NCBI RefSeq assembly: GCF_009389715.1
Contig: NC_052392.1
Location: forward strand, 32,833,227 to 32,897,226
DNA length: 64,000 nucleotides
Reading direction: 5' to 3'
DNA from: Phoenix dactylifera
Taxonomy: Eukaryota; Streptophyta; Magnoliopsida; Arecales; Arecaceae
In this document: positions 12,241 to 25,702 of the stretch, in pieces
Position numbering within the stretch: the stretch's first letter is position 1
Layout of the letters: each line of letters starts with the position of its first letter
Made by a program: the position numbers and the translations under genes
Notes under the pieces: generated by a model
What the model saw: the letters and a program-made list of their open reading frames with translations, nothing else
The model's database searches: none
What the model was told of the DNA's origin: nothing

Positions 12241-13023
12241 GCGTTTGCTTCGAAGAAAGGAGGAGGGTTTGGACGAGTCAAGAAGGGCGACCGCCTTCGC
12301 TCCGTCAACTGGTCCTCCCTACTCCTCTTCCGATTGGGTTTCTAATTCCTATTCTGACTTATTTTATTTCATTAATTATTCTGGAATAGCAGCGCAAAAT
12401 ATAGCATTTATAGAAAAGGGATTTGGATTTATTCTCGTTAACCGGGAACTACGGGGGATTGGGATAGATAAACAATCGATCGAAGGGATTACTCGCCCGT
12501 CCCTATCCATCGCTGTATTCGCCCTCCCTTCTTTTTTCCAGAGCGGTAGAGAAAGAGAAAGAGAAAGAGAGGTGAAAAGTTGGAACAATTTTTTTGGGGA
12601 ATTTTGGTCTCTGTCCCAAAGTTCCCAAATCGGAGGTTTTGGATTCCGAGAGGGAGGGGAACAGGGAAATCTTAGCATGGTCGAGGGGGTCAAGGGATTG
12701 AAAAAACCATCGGGAAGTTAGGAGTTTTGGGGTGTTGGAAAGGGGACGGCGATCGGTTTCTTGGGTGGAAATTTGGATTTCTTTGGGGAGGATCGTTGGG
12801 AATGAAAAAAAGGATCCGATCTTACTTGCCCTGTTTTGTGTCTTTCTTGCTTGTTGCGATCGGAAACAAGTTTGATCGGTGAGAGGGGTGATAACCCTTC
12901 GGGTTTTGGGTTGGCTGCATCGGAATCGGCGGTCAAGATTCGATAAAGAAAGGGCCTTCTGGGATCTCTTTGATCGTTCCTCGCCGGAGCTCCGATCGAC
13001 GCCGCCGTGCCACCGCCATCGCC
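12241..13023 (+). promoter_or_regulatory. 5' leader of MED26-like gene with upstream ORFs
   Basis: The long stretch before the main ATG is mostly GC-rich with GA runs (about 12546-12572). It holds at least two small upstream ORFs closed before the main start: 12677-12721 (14 codons plus stop) and 12802-12882 (26 codons plus stop). The second is 141 bp upstream of the main ATG. I cannot place the transcription start, so whether both are in the mRNA is uncertain. Confidence 0.4.
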
Positions 13024-15846
13024 ATGGCGAATTCGTCGGCTTCGCTGGACTACTGGAGGAAGTTCTTCCGCAGCGCGAATTCCGACATCTTCGAAGTCCT
13101 CGAGCAGGCGATCCTCGTCGCGGCGTCCGATTACCCCCAAGAATTCAGAAGCAGGAGGGATGGGATTGGTGAGAAGCTCTACACCTGCCTCCTGCCGCGG
13201 TGTTCCGGGTGCGATCGGGTCGAGTCTCGGGTGAGCACGGAGGGTGGGGAGGAGGGAGACGGCAGCGTCAAGAGAGATGTCGAGAAGGAGAGCAAGGTGG
13301 ACAGCAGCAACGAAGTGTTTGAGGACTTGAACCGGCTCGTCAGCAGCTACAGCTACGACGAGGCCGAGGCGTTAACTGAGGAGATCGAGGAGGAAAGCCA
13401 AATGTTTGCGGAGGTTTTGAGGATTAAGGAGATTCTTGCCAACAAGCATGATCAGGTTTCTGCCATCTTTTATCATGAATTCATATTTTTGTGTATTGTT
13501 AGTGATGCATTTGCAGAGCTAAATTTGAAAAGAATTTAAGATTGTAATCGTCGAATTGATTCTAGGATTTGTTCTATTTCTGATTTGGATCTTTTTGAAT
13601 GTAATGAGGCTGATTGATTTGTGACTATTGTTGCTTTGCAGTCGGATAGTGTCTTGTTTGACTCTTTGAGGAGGCTGCAGCTGATGGAGCTTTCTGTAGA
13701 GACCTTGAAGGTGTGAATTGGATGTGTTCTTTCCTTGATAATTGTCGCCACATTCCTCTTAAAAAATGTGCAAATCCATTGCAATGGAAGTAGTTTTTTT
13801 TTGATTGCTTGGTTTCTTATTAGACTTTTCTATCCTTTGGATCTCAGGCAACTGAAATCGGAAGGGCTGTTAATGGTCTGCGGAAGCACAACTCAAAGCA
13901 AATTCGCCATCTTGTGCGAACTCTCATTGAGTAAGTTTCTTGCACTCTTGTAAGCTTGCTGCAAGAAAGTAAGAAACTAAATACCAGTAGCTCTGTTGGA
14001 TGGTTCATTGAGGTTTCTAGTGTAGTATTTGATAATTCTTGCCATAATGACTGCATGTATGAACCATTAAGGTGTCCTTTATACACCTTGTCAGTTATCT
14101 TCATGAATTTCATATGTAGTTGCATTCATTATCACCACTTTTTTGTATATAGTTGGTTACTGCACATAGCTTATGATGTTTCTGAATTTGTAAAGGGTTA
14201 TGTTCGGGTCTGTGTTGATAACTGACCTACACAATAGTGTCTCTTTGGTGCTACTCTTAGTACCTACGGTTCAGCTGAGACTGCTACATCAGCATATGTT
14301 TGATATTTGCCTGCAGCAATGTACTTGCTTTTGTTTAATATGCATGTTGTAATGTGTGTGAAGTCATTTGGAACCCGCATGGTACCAGTATAGGCTGCTT
14401 CAGATTCTTTTGCATCAGATATTGAACATCCTTCTGACTGTTCACCATTTGGAACTATTCATGCATTGAGAAGATGAATGAAACTGTTGTTGATGGATGT
14501 TTAACAATTGCATCTGATACTGACCATATAACATTTGATTTCATTTCTGGGTTGCAGTGGTTGGAAAGTTTTGGTTGATGAGTGGGTCAGTGCGACAGCT
14601 GCCATTGCAGGTAAAAAAGACGGACTTACTAATTCTGGCTTCTCTGGCATTATGTGATCTTCTAATATGGTCATTAATTATTATAAAGTCCTAAGTGGCT
14701 TTGACCTGCATTTACAGATAATTCCCCAGCCTCTGTCAATCCTTCTGTCGTGGATGAGGAGGAAGAAGGACTCCCATCGCCTCCATTGGATGAGGGAGCT
14801 TTATGGGCTACACAGACTACTTCCATCCAGCTCTCCAAGGTATAGCAAGCAAACATTTGTTATTTTCTGCAGATTAGAGTACTTTTTTACATGAGCTGAC
14901 TAGGTTCCATTTTTATGTGCTTTTCCAAAACTGCCTGGCCATGAAGTTCTTCGATGGAATGGATGATGATGGAAGTGAGTAGCTGAGCTTTCTTCTGCTG
15001 TCTGTTTATGGTCTTGCTGATTGCTTCTTTCCTATTGAATTCCCCTTGTATTAATATAATCCCTGTGCTGGCAATGTTGCTGCAGATTTGAGAAATAATG
15101 GCGAGTTTGACAAGAACAGGGAAGATGGAAGGAGGCTTCCGGTGAACCATGAAACAGTAAGGAAGCAGCAACCTCCATGCCAGCCAGTTGTCACTGAAGA
15201 TAGGGGGCAGATGAGGAAACAAGAACCGGTGATGAGGCAAACAAAGCCACAGGAAGCCTCTGCTCCCCAAGCTAAGCCTCAACGCATTTTGAGGAAAGAA
15301 AGCAAGCCTCTCAGTGCTAACTCTGGGCCTGGAAGACCAGCGAAGCTACCTTCTGAGCAGAAAGCTGTTGATGAGATGAAACCTAAACAACAAGACCTTT
15401 CTTCTGTCCAGAGGAAGCCCCCTGTGATTCCACAAGATGTAAGTATAATTATATTTCGAGAAATATGTGGAACTATTCTAGTATGTGAAGTCTTCAATAT
15501 ACTTAATTCTCCATCTTCTGTGTAGAAGTCAAAATATTCTGAGGAGGCATTGGTTCGGGCCAAGTTAGAGGCAGCAAAGAGGAAACTTCATGAGGGTTAC
15601 CAGCAAGCTGAAAATGGTAAGTTCATCTCAATATAAAAATTATTTTTCAGATGATAGTAACTAGTATCTTAAAGTGTACAATTTGACCTGATGGGTACTT
15701 CTTATTTTCCATTTGATGCAGCAAAGAAACAAAGGACGATACAAGTAATGGAGCTGCATGATATACCAAAGCAGAGCCATCACCATAGACAACCTAACAT
15801 GAAACCTCGAAACCAGTTCAGGAGCTGGGCGAATGGGCGGCATTAG
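13024..15846 (+). CDS. MED26-like: Mediator subunit 26-like protein (TFIIS N-terminal domain), 9 exons
   Basis: The gene encodes a probable subunit of the Mediator complex that bridges transcription factors, RNA polymerase II and elongation factors in the nucleus. Exons read from splice sites, all GT-AG and in frame: 13024-13455, 13642-13710, 13848-13930, 14558-14610, 14718-14839, 14947-14974, 15086-15438, 15526-15616, 15722-15846. They give 1356 nt and 451 aa. Residues 1-75 carry the plant MED26 N-terminal signature (YWRKFFRSANSDIFEVLEQA, then a Cys-rich stretch). Residues about 125-207 form the TFIIS N-terminal / LW four-helix domain, ending in DGWKVLVDEW (195-204). Residues 216-380 are acidic, then basic and proline-rich, probably disordered. 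Residues 381-430 are a charged helix. Length and layout match plant MED26a/b/c-type proteins. Exon 6 (28 nt) is the least certain. The ATG was chosen because the conserved N-terminus begins there, in the context GCCATGGCG. Confidence 0.9.
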
Positions 15847-16100
15847 TTTGTGCCAGTTGGATCAGCGAACTGCATCCATGGATGATCCCTTTCTACAAGT
15901 GGAGGAAGATGTTTTGCTTGCCGCCAGGATTGTATCTACCGGGCGAGCACACTTGTCAAGACCAAAGAATTTTTTTTCCCCAAGTAGTTAGATGAGGACT
16001 CAAAAGAGTTCAACTGAAAGAAGACATTTTGAGAGGTGGACTGTATTCTAACCAAGTCATAAATGATTGGTTCATTATTAAGATAAGCTTTGTAGAAATA
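15847..16100 (+). other. 3' UTR region of the MED26-like gene
   Basis: Non-coding DNA follows the TAG stop. No perfect AATAAA is close by; near-matches such as CATAAATG (about 16059) could serve. The polyadenylation site is not determined. Confidence 0.35.
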
Positions 16101-19100
16101 ACTTAACAGAATTCAAAAAATCACCTTATCATTTTCCATTCCTGCTATTTTTTTCCTTTGCTGGTCCCTCTGTGATGTAACAACAGCACTATTTAGCTGA
16201 CTTATGGAAACATTTATATAGTCTTAATTGCAGTTCTTGTGGATGTATTTGTTGGTTATTGATGGCCTCCCTTAACATCTACCTGTTCCACCCTTTTCAA
16301 AAGCCACTCTTATATTTGTTACATTACAGCAGCTGTCAGACTACTGAAGCTGTTTGTATTTAATATATGTAGAAGACCATAAGTGTTTATGTGGGGCGAA
16401 ATTTGATTTAGCCTTGGTGGTTTTCTGAAAAACTGAGTTTTGCAACCTAGCCTTTTGTTGAATCTACAGCATTTTCTGTTAAGAAAAATGTTGGCATAGG
16501 TCTAAGCTATTTTATGCCATTGACATTAATCTTTCATAATACATGGTCTAGAGTCTTTTGTTGCCAGTGTTTGGGGTTAAGTGGAGGTTGCTCCCATGGT
16601 CGCACCCCTCAGACTCGCAACTGGAGTTTCTGTATGTTGGTGCATTTCCAAATATTCATTCACAAGTAATTATAAAACTAATTATACATATTATCAAAAT
16701 TTTCTTACAACTAATTATTATTATGGAAAACTCTCAATAACAGTAATTGTTATCTAAAATGCAAAATCCATATAATTTTTTGCGCACAGTTGCTTATATG
16801 CAATCCGATCGTGTACATACTAATCTTCATATCAGCTCGACCATCTTTCGATGGAGGGCCAATTGTGCATCCGCGTCGACATATAAAGCTATAACTATGA
16901 ACGCATTAGGTAGGTATAGCACCTCTCATTCGGGGAATATCATCAATGAAATCGGAGGTTAGTCTTGGTACATGCAAACTAACTGATATAACAGTTGCTG
17001 CTCCTACGTTCTAATTTGTGTTTCAAAGTAAATTGATGTTTTTGGGAAATTTGAAGAACTTGATTTTCATGTAAAGTTCTTCGGAGACAACCATCTTTTC
17101 ATGTGTAATAATGTTATGCCTTGATTTCTACTTTGAAGCTAGTATGCTGGAGTCAATAAGACTAACAATTGTCCACCATTATTTTAACTTGACAGGTATA
17201 GTCTTCCTGTTTCTACTTTCATTCCACATTTATCTGGTGTATTTGCTTAAAATAAGAAAATTAAATTAACTTGGTAAAAGGCTTGAAGTTTTTCTTTAAT
17301 GTACTCCAATTTTTGTTATGTGCCGTAGACTGTCTGTGTCTCATATGTTAATTAGTATTTTATGTGAGAGAGTCCACGTTTCATGGTTCGATAGGGTAGG
17401 AAGTGCATTTAAGTAGCCCCCGGGGTTTTTCTCTTTAAGTTAGAAATTTAAGGCAGAGATAAGTATATCTTTGTGGTCCTTAATTAATTCTTTTTGTCCC
17501 CTCTATCCTTCATGAAATACATAAATAATTAATATAAGACTCCTAAAATTAAGATAAAAAAGAAGATACTTAAGGGAGTATTGTAGGCCTAAAACCCTTC
17601 TGGATTTAAATAAAACATCAGCTCAAAACTATCCACCCCATGGTTGTTGCTTGATGCCCAAATTAACTGTTGTTCGCATAGAGATGGATTATATACTTTG
17701 TATAAAATATCCCTAGTGCAACAAGAATATAGTGCCTAAGTAGGAATCCTTTTCTAAGTGTTGGGGCATGCATATGCTAACTTATTCACATATCCTATTA
17801 ATAAATCGCCGGCAAATTAACTAAGGACTTAAATCCTAATAATCCAGATGAGTCGATTAGACTCGACCTAACTTCACCATCTCAAGTCTCCCTAACAAAA
17901 TTTGGACAAGTATATAGCTTGTGAGCCCAAATTCTAGACTAAGGATAATTATAGCACCAAGCCCCATGTTAAGGAAATAGCCTAATTTTTGTCCCTTAAA
18001 TAATGACTTGGACTCTAAGGAAACAATGATCAAGTGGGAAATGGAGGAGTGGAGTTACGACCATGGAGTGGTTTGAGCGTGCCCATGCCCCCTTGCTTTT
18101 ATCTGTGCTTTTGTTTGCAGTCCCCATTCCCCTTTGGAAGTATGACCTTGTTCTCTATACTTTATTTGTTCCTTTATTTTTGAGAGCACCACAAAGACCT
18201 TTCCAACGCCGTCCTCAGCGACCTTTTCCCCTCTTGAAGATTCGGTCCTAGCAAGAGCAAAGACTAAAGACTCCTTAGGTTCCTCAAACAATTTAAAACT
18301 AAAGGTTTCCTACCTTGACCCATATGGGAAGGTCTAATCTAATTCTATTCAACTCCAAAACAATCTCCCTTGACAAGTCTAGGTAATTGGTAATGGTGGA
18401 ACGTTTATTTATTAGCATCCTTGTTCTATGATTTTATTTCATCACCCCATATGTCACTGAGGTGTAATATTTAGCACATGTTTCTCTTTTCCATTATTTT
18501 TGTCCTTTTGGTAGACTATTGAGGGCTCGTTACAAAGAAACACCATCTCTATCCGCTCTATAGCAGCAGCGGATGATTTTAATATATTGTTATGATCTAT
18601 ATAACAATGACCCTAAACCTGGTAGGGTCATATTATATTATAGTAGGCTATTAATTTGCAAGGGTATGGTAGTTGACTATTGATAGGATAAGATATTGAA
18701 ATACTTTCAACTTGTAATTTATGAGAGAATCTGTATTTGCTAGGCGCCTAGGCCACAGGTGTTTCTAAATGGAAGTGATATTACTTATAAAAAAATGCAA
18801 CAGATTTATTTTGGAAAAATTAGAGCGAAACATTGTAACTTTTGCGAACATTAATATAAAAAGCTCTTCTTTGGTAATAAAAACTGTTCTATTGGCATGC
18901 ATTATTTCGGGTTTTTTATGAGAGTCAATGCAAATTTTGTCGTTGATTTTTTTTTTTTTTTGTTTTGTTTTTGTGAATCCATCGAAACAGTGTTAGGTCA
19001 TATGAAGTAGAAGCCACTGTAAAATCTTTTTCAATGGAAAATAGTGGGTGAACTCAGCATCTGACCAATTGGATCTATATAATTTTCAATAACACCTTTC

Positions 19101-21273
19101 AATCCGTATACATGACTGCATTTGTAAGGGCTCTGATACTTTTCTAACATGAGTATTAGTTCACATGGATTTGGGTGATTAATTCATGTACGAAATGTTA
19201 GTTACGTAGTAATTTCCAAGAAATAGCAATCTTCTGAGCAGTTCCACTGAGACTATAGCCACGGTCAATGGCTATAGTTCGATCCACAGGTGCATTAAAA
19301 GAGAGTGACCAAATTCAACTTGGTCTGTAGATGAACAGAATGCCGGAAAGGTGAGAAAAATGAGGGAAAGGAATAAAAGCCGGAAAGTCCCATTTTTCTT
19401 CTTTCTTTATGTTTTCTCCATATTTTTTATAATATGTTTATTCTCTTGCATATTATATAATACGAACATCCATATATATGGCTGCCTCGGATCACTTCAC
19501 CATCCAACATCTTATTGGAAATTAAAGTGATGATGCCCCTAGAAATTACTATCCATGGTGCAAAATAATAAACCAAAATTAAAAATTTAATTTAGTTTTT
19601 TTAAAAAAGTGATTGGTGGTAAGCTTGTTTGGATTGAGCCATGTGTTATACACTATTTTAAGAACGTGATTCGCTCCATACGTACAGGTATTCTGTAATC
19701 TCGTTCCTAAGATACAACAACTTAGTTGGACCCGATCTTTCTCTAACGAATACAGTAGTTGAAAAGATTTGATCCGAATAATTTTTTCATATGCCTTAAA
19801 AAGAATAAAAAAATAAAATATAAAGAGAGAAGTAGAAATATTCTCTATCTATTTTAGAAAGAAGAAAGCAGAGGAAATAGAGAATCGATTTGAGTAAGGG
19901 CAGATAGTTGATTCAGTGATTCAAGACGTCGTTTGATCTAGAGTCTATTTATAGACTTTGTTTGGTGACCGATAAGACACTATTTTTTTTAAGGAAGAGT
20001 CGTAATTTATCAAAAGAAAAAAATTCTAATATAAAAATATTTTAAACTATTTAAATTAAAAAAGATTAAATTAAAATTTTAACGCATCTAATATCCCAAA
20101 AAGTGGATTTGTGGTACAATTGGAGCAGACATACATGTGTCACGTCCTAGCGGCCACTGGACTTCCTTAACCAAGAAGTAGTATGGATTTAAAGAGAGAT
20201 AAGTACAGAGAATCCTACTCATCTCATAAAGCTGCTCTGCGCGGCCTCCACACAACCAGCCCAGCTTTTCCTCCACAAAGATTGCCTAACCTTTTAGCTT
20301 CCCAGGCTCATCCTCAAAGACATTTGCGTGAAGCAACAACATGAAGCTCAATACATTTATCTGTCTACTCTTATTATCTTATAAACAAAAAAATATCCTT
20401 ATGATAACCTAGCTTGGGTTGCTTAACAATTCTGCAAGTCACTAATCTGAATGTACTTCACATATCAACATGAGAAAATTCAAAGCAGGAAAAGAGAAGA
20501 GAAAAGATGATTAAAGCAACAAGTGTATAAGCACGTCCGGTGCACGCAATTGAAAAATTGACTCCCATTCTTGAGAAAGAACTTGATATAGCTGTTGCGA
20601 ACCGATTAGCCTAACAGCGAGGACCACAGCTTTGGCAAATGGCAATCGTATCGTGTACTAAACTATGCTTGCATCGATCTTATTGACATCGCAGGAGCAC
20701 TTGGATTATGGAATGGAAGGTCAAAAAAGATCCCATAGTGATTTATGATTCTATGATATAGTATTGCCCATCATGATGCATAATTTGAAATACTTGTGAA
20801 CAAAAATGCTATATAAAAAAAGAAAATATTATTGCTTATAGGAAAGTCATAATAGTCTTGCTAGTGATGAATTGGTCAATAGCCTAGCAGTTGTAATCCT
20901 TCTCTCAGTGGAGGCGGTTCCAATTTGGAAACTTAGAGGCACTATCAAAGTACTTAGTTGATGAATACTGATAGAATTATCTGATATCGTTAGGATTATT
21001 TTCTTTTCTTTTCTTTTTTGAGGCTAGCCCCCATCTTGCTACCTTATGCCCATCCCACCCTTAGAACCGACTCCAACCGGGTTTAAAACCCTGTCTCCTT
21101 ACTAATTTAAAAACCAATTCCAAGAAAAGGAGAAAAAAAGGAACATATTTAATTTCAAAAATAATAAAATCATCTATATTATTTTATTAACCAATGTATA
21201 ATTTGAATACAACAATTATGAAAATATACAATACAAAATATTCGCATATATTGTTATAAAAAATAATAAACAT
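16101..21273. other. intergenic DNA, no recognised gene
   Basis: About 5 kb of AT-rich sequence. I looked for retroelement domains, RNA genes and conserved peptides on both strands and recognised none. A poly-T run of about 15 bases near 18948 may mark an old retroposed tail on the minus strand. Confidence 0.4.
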
Positions 21274-21954
21274 GAACTAAAATAGTTACAATAACTAATG
21301 CTATCTTTATGATACCCATATTGTGGACCATTAGCAATATTATATTTTGTCTCCGTTACAAAGTACTTGAAAGAGGAAGAAGTGACCAATAATTTCAAGT
21401 ATGATTAAGGTTTTACCTTCCAATGTTATATTCATCTTCTTGAAATGTTCATTTATTGCCATCATAAATAAGCTTCCATTTATAGTGGCTATTTTATCAT
21501 TTGTCCCTCCATTTTTTCACCTATTCTCCAACAAAATCTCTTCGCATTTATTACACATTAACCAAGCTCTACCCCTTTCATAAGAAAATTATTTTTAACC
21601 TATACATTATCCAATTTTCCAAGAAAGCAAAAAATCCTTCTCTCTAACATAGACCTTAAACCGTACTAGCAATCTTTATTTGGTAGAATTTACCATTGAT
21701 CCCCCTTTCCAAACATATAATGATATGTGCATATCCCTTTTTCTTCTATTGCACACAAGCATCGGAGCTTACATGTTTTGTATTGGGCAGCTAACCTTAG
21801 CTCAGCTTGTTGGCATCTCTATTAACTTGTAGGAGATCTAGAATTCAGATCCTAGTGGTGGCTAATGAACTAAAATAATTACAATAATTGTTGCCATCTT
21901 TATGGTACCCTTATTGTGGACAATTAACAAAGTTATATTTCTAGTTTTCTTTAG

Positions 21955-22740
21955 TATTTACACCGTATCTTAACATCCAAGGTTCATCGTACACATGGTG
22001 GTTCTAAAGAAGAATTTGATAAAGCTGCTTCAAATTTTGAGTTAGGGGATATACAATTGCCCAGTTAGCTAGTAGGATGATTATATAGGGGTAGACAAGT
22101 CAGTATTGAAGGTATTCCCAAATATAGAAGACAGTATTATAGGCCGAATAAAGATGGATGAACAACAAGAGTCATGTCGGTACAAGCCCAGGTTGAAAAG
22201 AAATGATTGTCAACCTAACAATTAGTGTAGAGTAGGTTATGCCAATAAACATGCATAGTGAAAAGACAAGCGCATCAATTATCAGAACCAACAAGCTAGA
22301 TATGGTAGTAACCATTAAAGTGGGCATTTATTATTTATTAGTATAACTAAGTAAACATTATACATTGTAAGGGATCCTTCGACAATCCAAATCAATGAAT
22401 TTTATCTTATTTTAGTTCTTAATCTACTAGTAGCTTCTACTCTAGAAGTAACTGTAACTTAGAATCTCTACTACTACAATTTAGTATTACACTCATATCT
22501 CTATCTAGATTTATCTCCTTCAAATGGTGGTGTGATGGTGGTGAAAATTCTTAAAAGTTAAGGTATCTAAACTTGTACTCTCTATTTTTTCTTGGATCAC
22601 CATCTTTTTGATAGATCTGACATTAGTAGCACACCCGTGCACACATCATACCCTACCATCCGACTTGTGCTAACAGGCTCTTTAGCAGGCCCATTCCCTT
22701 AGACGGTGCAAGAGAGCTTCTATGGTGGCAAACACTTGGT
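21955..22740. mobile_element. insertion splitting a repeat unit (possible LTR fragment)
   Basis: The repeat unit breaks at about 21955 and resumes at about 22740 when compared with the copy at 23600-23720. The intervening sequence has no repeat-unit similarity. It has no convincing coding frame; tracts such as GGTGGTGTGATGGTGGTG (about 22524) are only suggestive of an LTR-type insertion. Identity and exact ends are not determined. Confidence 0.35.
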
Positions 22741-24087
22741 GATTAACTAAAAGGGAAATAAATGACCAACAGTTTCAAGTAATATTTAAGATGTTATCTT
22801 TTCAATATTATATTCATCTCTTTAAATTGTTCATTCATTATCTTCATAAATAAGTTTTCTTTTAGAGTAGCTATTTCATCAATTACCCTCCATTTCATTA
22901 TCTGTTTTCTAATGGAATCTCTCCACAATTGTTAGATAATAATAATAGTTTTAATACTAATTTTTTTTCCAATGCTTCTCCTTTTATGAGGAAATTATTT
23001 TTAGCTTGTGCATTATCTAATTTTACAACAAAGCAAAACTCCTTTTCTCACTCCAACATAGGCCTTAAACCCCATTAGCAGCCTCTATTTGGTAAAATCT
23101 ACCATTTATCACTCCTTCCAAACATTTAGAAATATATACACATATCCTCTCTCTCTCTCACACACACACACATAAGCATTGGAACCAACATATTTTATAT
23201 TGGCCCACTAGCCTTAGCTCGACTTGTTAGCATCTCTCTTCACTTGTAAGAGGTCTAGAATTCAAATCTTAGTAGTGACATCCCACTATATTTTTGAAAA
23301 CAATATATTTGTTCTAAATTTGGTTACTTTTTTCTAATTTCACCTAAATGTAGTAAAATCTGGCTCCATTTCTGAAGTTGTGGTCTAATTAAAAGCAAAA
23401 TCTCCTCATCTCTCCAACATAGGCCTTAAACCTACTAGTAACCTTTATTTGGTAAAATTTACCACCGACCTATCCATTCCAAAGAATAATATATACACAT
23501 CCATCTTTCTCCTCCTAGCCAACTAGCCTTAGCTCAGCTTGTTGGTATCTCTCTTAATTTGTAAAAGATTTAGAATTCAAATATTAGTGACGGCTAATAA
23601 ACAAAAATAGTTACAATAATTGTTGCAATCTTTATTGTACCTTTATCGTGGACCATTAACAAAGCTATATTTTACTCCCCCTTAATAATTAACAGAAAGA
23701 GGAAGACCTAAGTAATAGTTTCAAGTATTATTTAAAGTTCTATCTTTCAATATTATATTCATCTCTTTGAGTTGTTCATTCATTATCTTAATAAGTAACT
23801 TTCTTTTAGAGTGGCTATTTTATCAATTGCTCTCCATTTTTTAACATCTCTAATGGAATCTCTTCACAATTATTAGACACTGATAATAGTTTTAATACTA
23901 AATTTTCTTTCTAACTCTTCTCCTTTTATGAGGAAATTATTTTTATCCTGTACATTATCTAATTTTGCATCAAAGCAAAATCTTCTTGACTTGCTCCAGC
24001 ATAGGCTTTAAGCCACACTAGCAGCCTCTCTTGATATACCATTGAGAACTTTCTCCAAACAAATAACTGTGCATGCATATACTCTTT

Positions 24088-24111
24088 CCCTCTCTCTCTC
24101 TCTCTCTCTCT
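24088..24111. repeat. (CT)n microsatellite
   Basis: About 10-12 CT dinucleotides inside a repeat unit. Confidence 0.85.
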
Positions 24112-24596
24112 TGCTCACAAGCATTGGAGCCAACATGCTTTGTGTTGGTCAGCTAGCCTTAACTCAACTTGTTGGCATCTCTCTTCACTCTAAATTTTAA
24201 ATCTTAGTGGTGACATTCCTCTATGTTTTTGAAAACAACATGTTTGTTCTAAAGTTGTTTTTTTTCTTCCTGATTTCACCTAAATATAGCAAAATCTGGC
24301 TCTATTCTATTTTAATTACTAAGAAGATTTGTCGGAACAATTTAAGCTATTAAGCAAAATACAACCTTATAAATTTGGATTAGTATGTCATTTATATCAA
24401 AGATAATCTCTAAGATATTTTCTTGCAAAAGATTTTGGAAATAATATATTTCTCAGCAATTATGGTACCACCATCCCTAAAATCTTTCATTGGAAATTCT
24501 GGGTGGAATATATTTTCTATTGGCTGAGCATAATTGGATTATCAAGAGAGATATGAGTTTGAAGAAGGTTAAAATTAAAGCCACTACTAATATTTA

Positions 24597-25699
24597 GGCC
24601 CTGTTTGGAGGAGCTTATGGAGGGCCAAAAAGTACTTTCTAGCCCTCCAAAAGTACTTTTAGATAAAAAATGGTGTTTAGTAAAATTTTCGGAAAGCTGT
24701 TTCAGCTTTTGCAGGAAGCTGAAAGCAGCTTTTGGGGAGAAGCACCAATTTGGAGCTTTCCGAAAATGTTGTTTTTAACTTTGTCGGGAAGCTATTTTTT
24801 GGACCAAAATATTCCCATTTAAATCTCACTTTGTTTTCCCAAAATCCTCATCCATCCTCTCCCTCTCTCACCCATCCTCTCCCTCTCCCTCTCTATCTTC
24901 TTCTTCCCCTCTCACCCATTCTTCTCCCTCTCCCTCTGTTCCTTCTTCCTCTTCTTTTTTTTTCTTTTTTTTTTGTTTTGGGAGCTCGTGGCTATCCACG
25001 ATGGCAGCCACCATGCCGGCCACCACCCATGGCCGGCGACCCCTTTATATTTCAATGAAATAAAATAATAAATAAATAAATAAATAAATAAAATAAAAAA
25101 GAAAATAATGAGTGAGTGGCAAATAATTTGATCTAAATAAATAAATAGAAATATTAGTAATTATTTAACCAATTTTATCATCTAGCTAGAAAATTTGTTA
25201 GAGAGATAAATGGTCATTAGAAGGATGAAAAATTAATTTACACTAATAATTATAATATTTTATATATTTATTATTGTATTATACTATAAATATTATATTA
25301 TATTATATTATATCATAATACATTGATATGTTATGTTAAATAATTTAATATTATATTAAATTATTATTCTATAATACATAATATTATAGTACAATATTAT
25401 AATAATATTATATTACATTACATTAATATTATACTATATCATATATTTATGTATTAATACATATTATATTTTATTATGCTCTATTCTATAATACTGGTAA
25501 TGTCCTTTATGGTCATTTTGTCACACAAAAGTACTTTCTCAATTTATTTACCAAACACATGTTAAAGTGCTACAGTACTTTAGAAATATAGTTACCAAAT
25601 AGCAAACAGTTTTTTATAAACGCTCTATTTCAGACAGCTCTACTTTTAACAGCTCTACTTCCAAAAGCTCTACTACTAACAGCTCCTCCAAACAGGACA
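24597..25699. mobile_element. Tourist/PIF-Harbinger-like non-autonomous element (1.1 kb)
   Basis: Terminal inverted repeats share CCTGTTTGGAGGAGCT exactly; the left end reads GGCCCTGTTTGG and the right end, inverted, reads TGTCCTGTTTGG. They are flanked by TTA on both sides (24594-24596 and 25700-25702), the usual 3-bp target duplication of PIF/Harbinger and Tourist elements. The interior holds a CT-rich tract (about 24850-24960), a (AATA)n tract and a very AT-rich block (25250-25490). No transposase frame is present, so it would need an enzyme in trans. A truncated relative of the left end is at about 54094-54310. Confidence 0.75.
25058..25093. repeat. (AAAT)n microsatellite
   Basis: A tetranucleotide tract of AATA units within the Tourist-like element. 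Confidence 0.85.
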
Positions 25700-25702
25700 T
25701 TA

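Larger units (their letters stand above)
21274..24310 (+). repeat. cluster of diverged repeat units with tRNA-like SINE heads
   Basis: A unit of roughly 620 bp recurs. Each copy contains a 'gttacaataattgttgc..ctttat.gtaccc' block, a 'caatattatattcatctcttt..gttcattcatt' block, an 'aacataggccttaaacc' block and a tRNA-like block. The tRNA-like blocks lie at about 21793-21865, 23210-23285, 23521-23597 and 24151-24220. Each has TTAGCTCAGCTTG (close to an RNA polymerase III A box) followed about 35 bp later by TCTAGAATTCAAATC (close to a B box), as in tRNA-derived SINEs. One unit near 23240-23560 is partial. Another is split by about 790 bp of unrelated sequence at about 21955-22740. Confidence 0.6.

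Noticed and set aside
19120..19155. GCTCTGATAC text resembling an inverted primer-binding site
   Set aside because: The CA of ACCA is missing and no repeats flank it.
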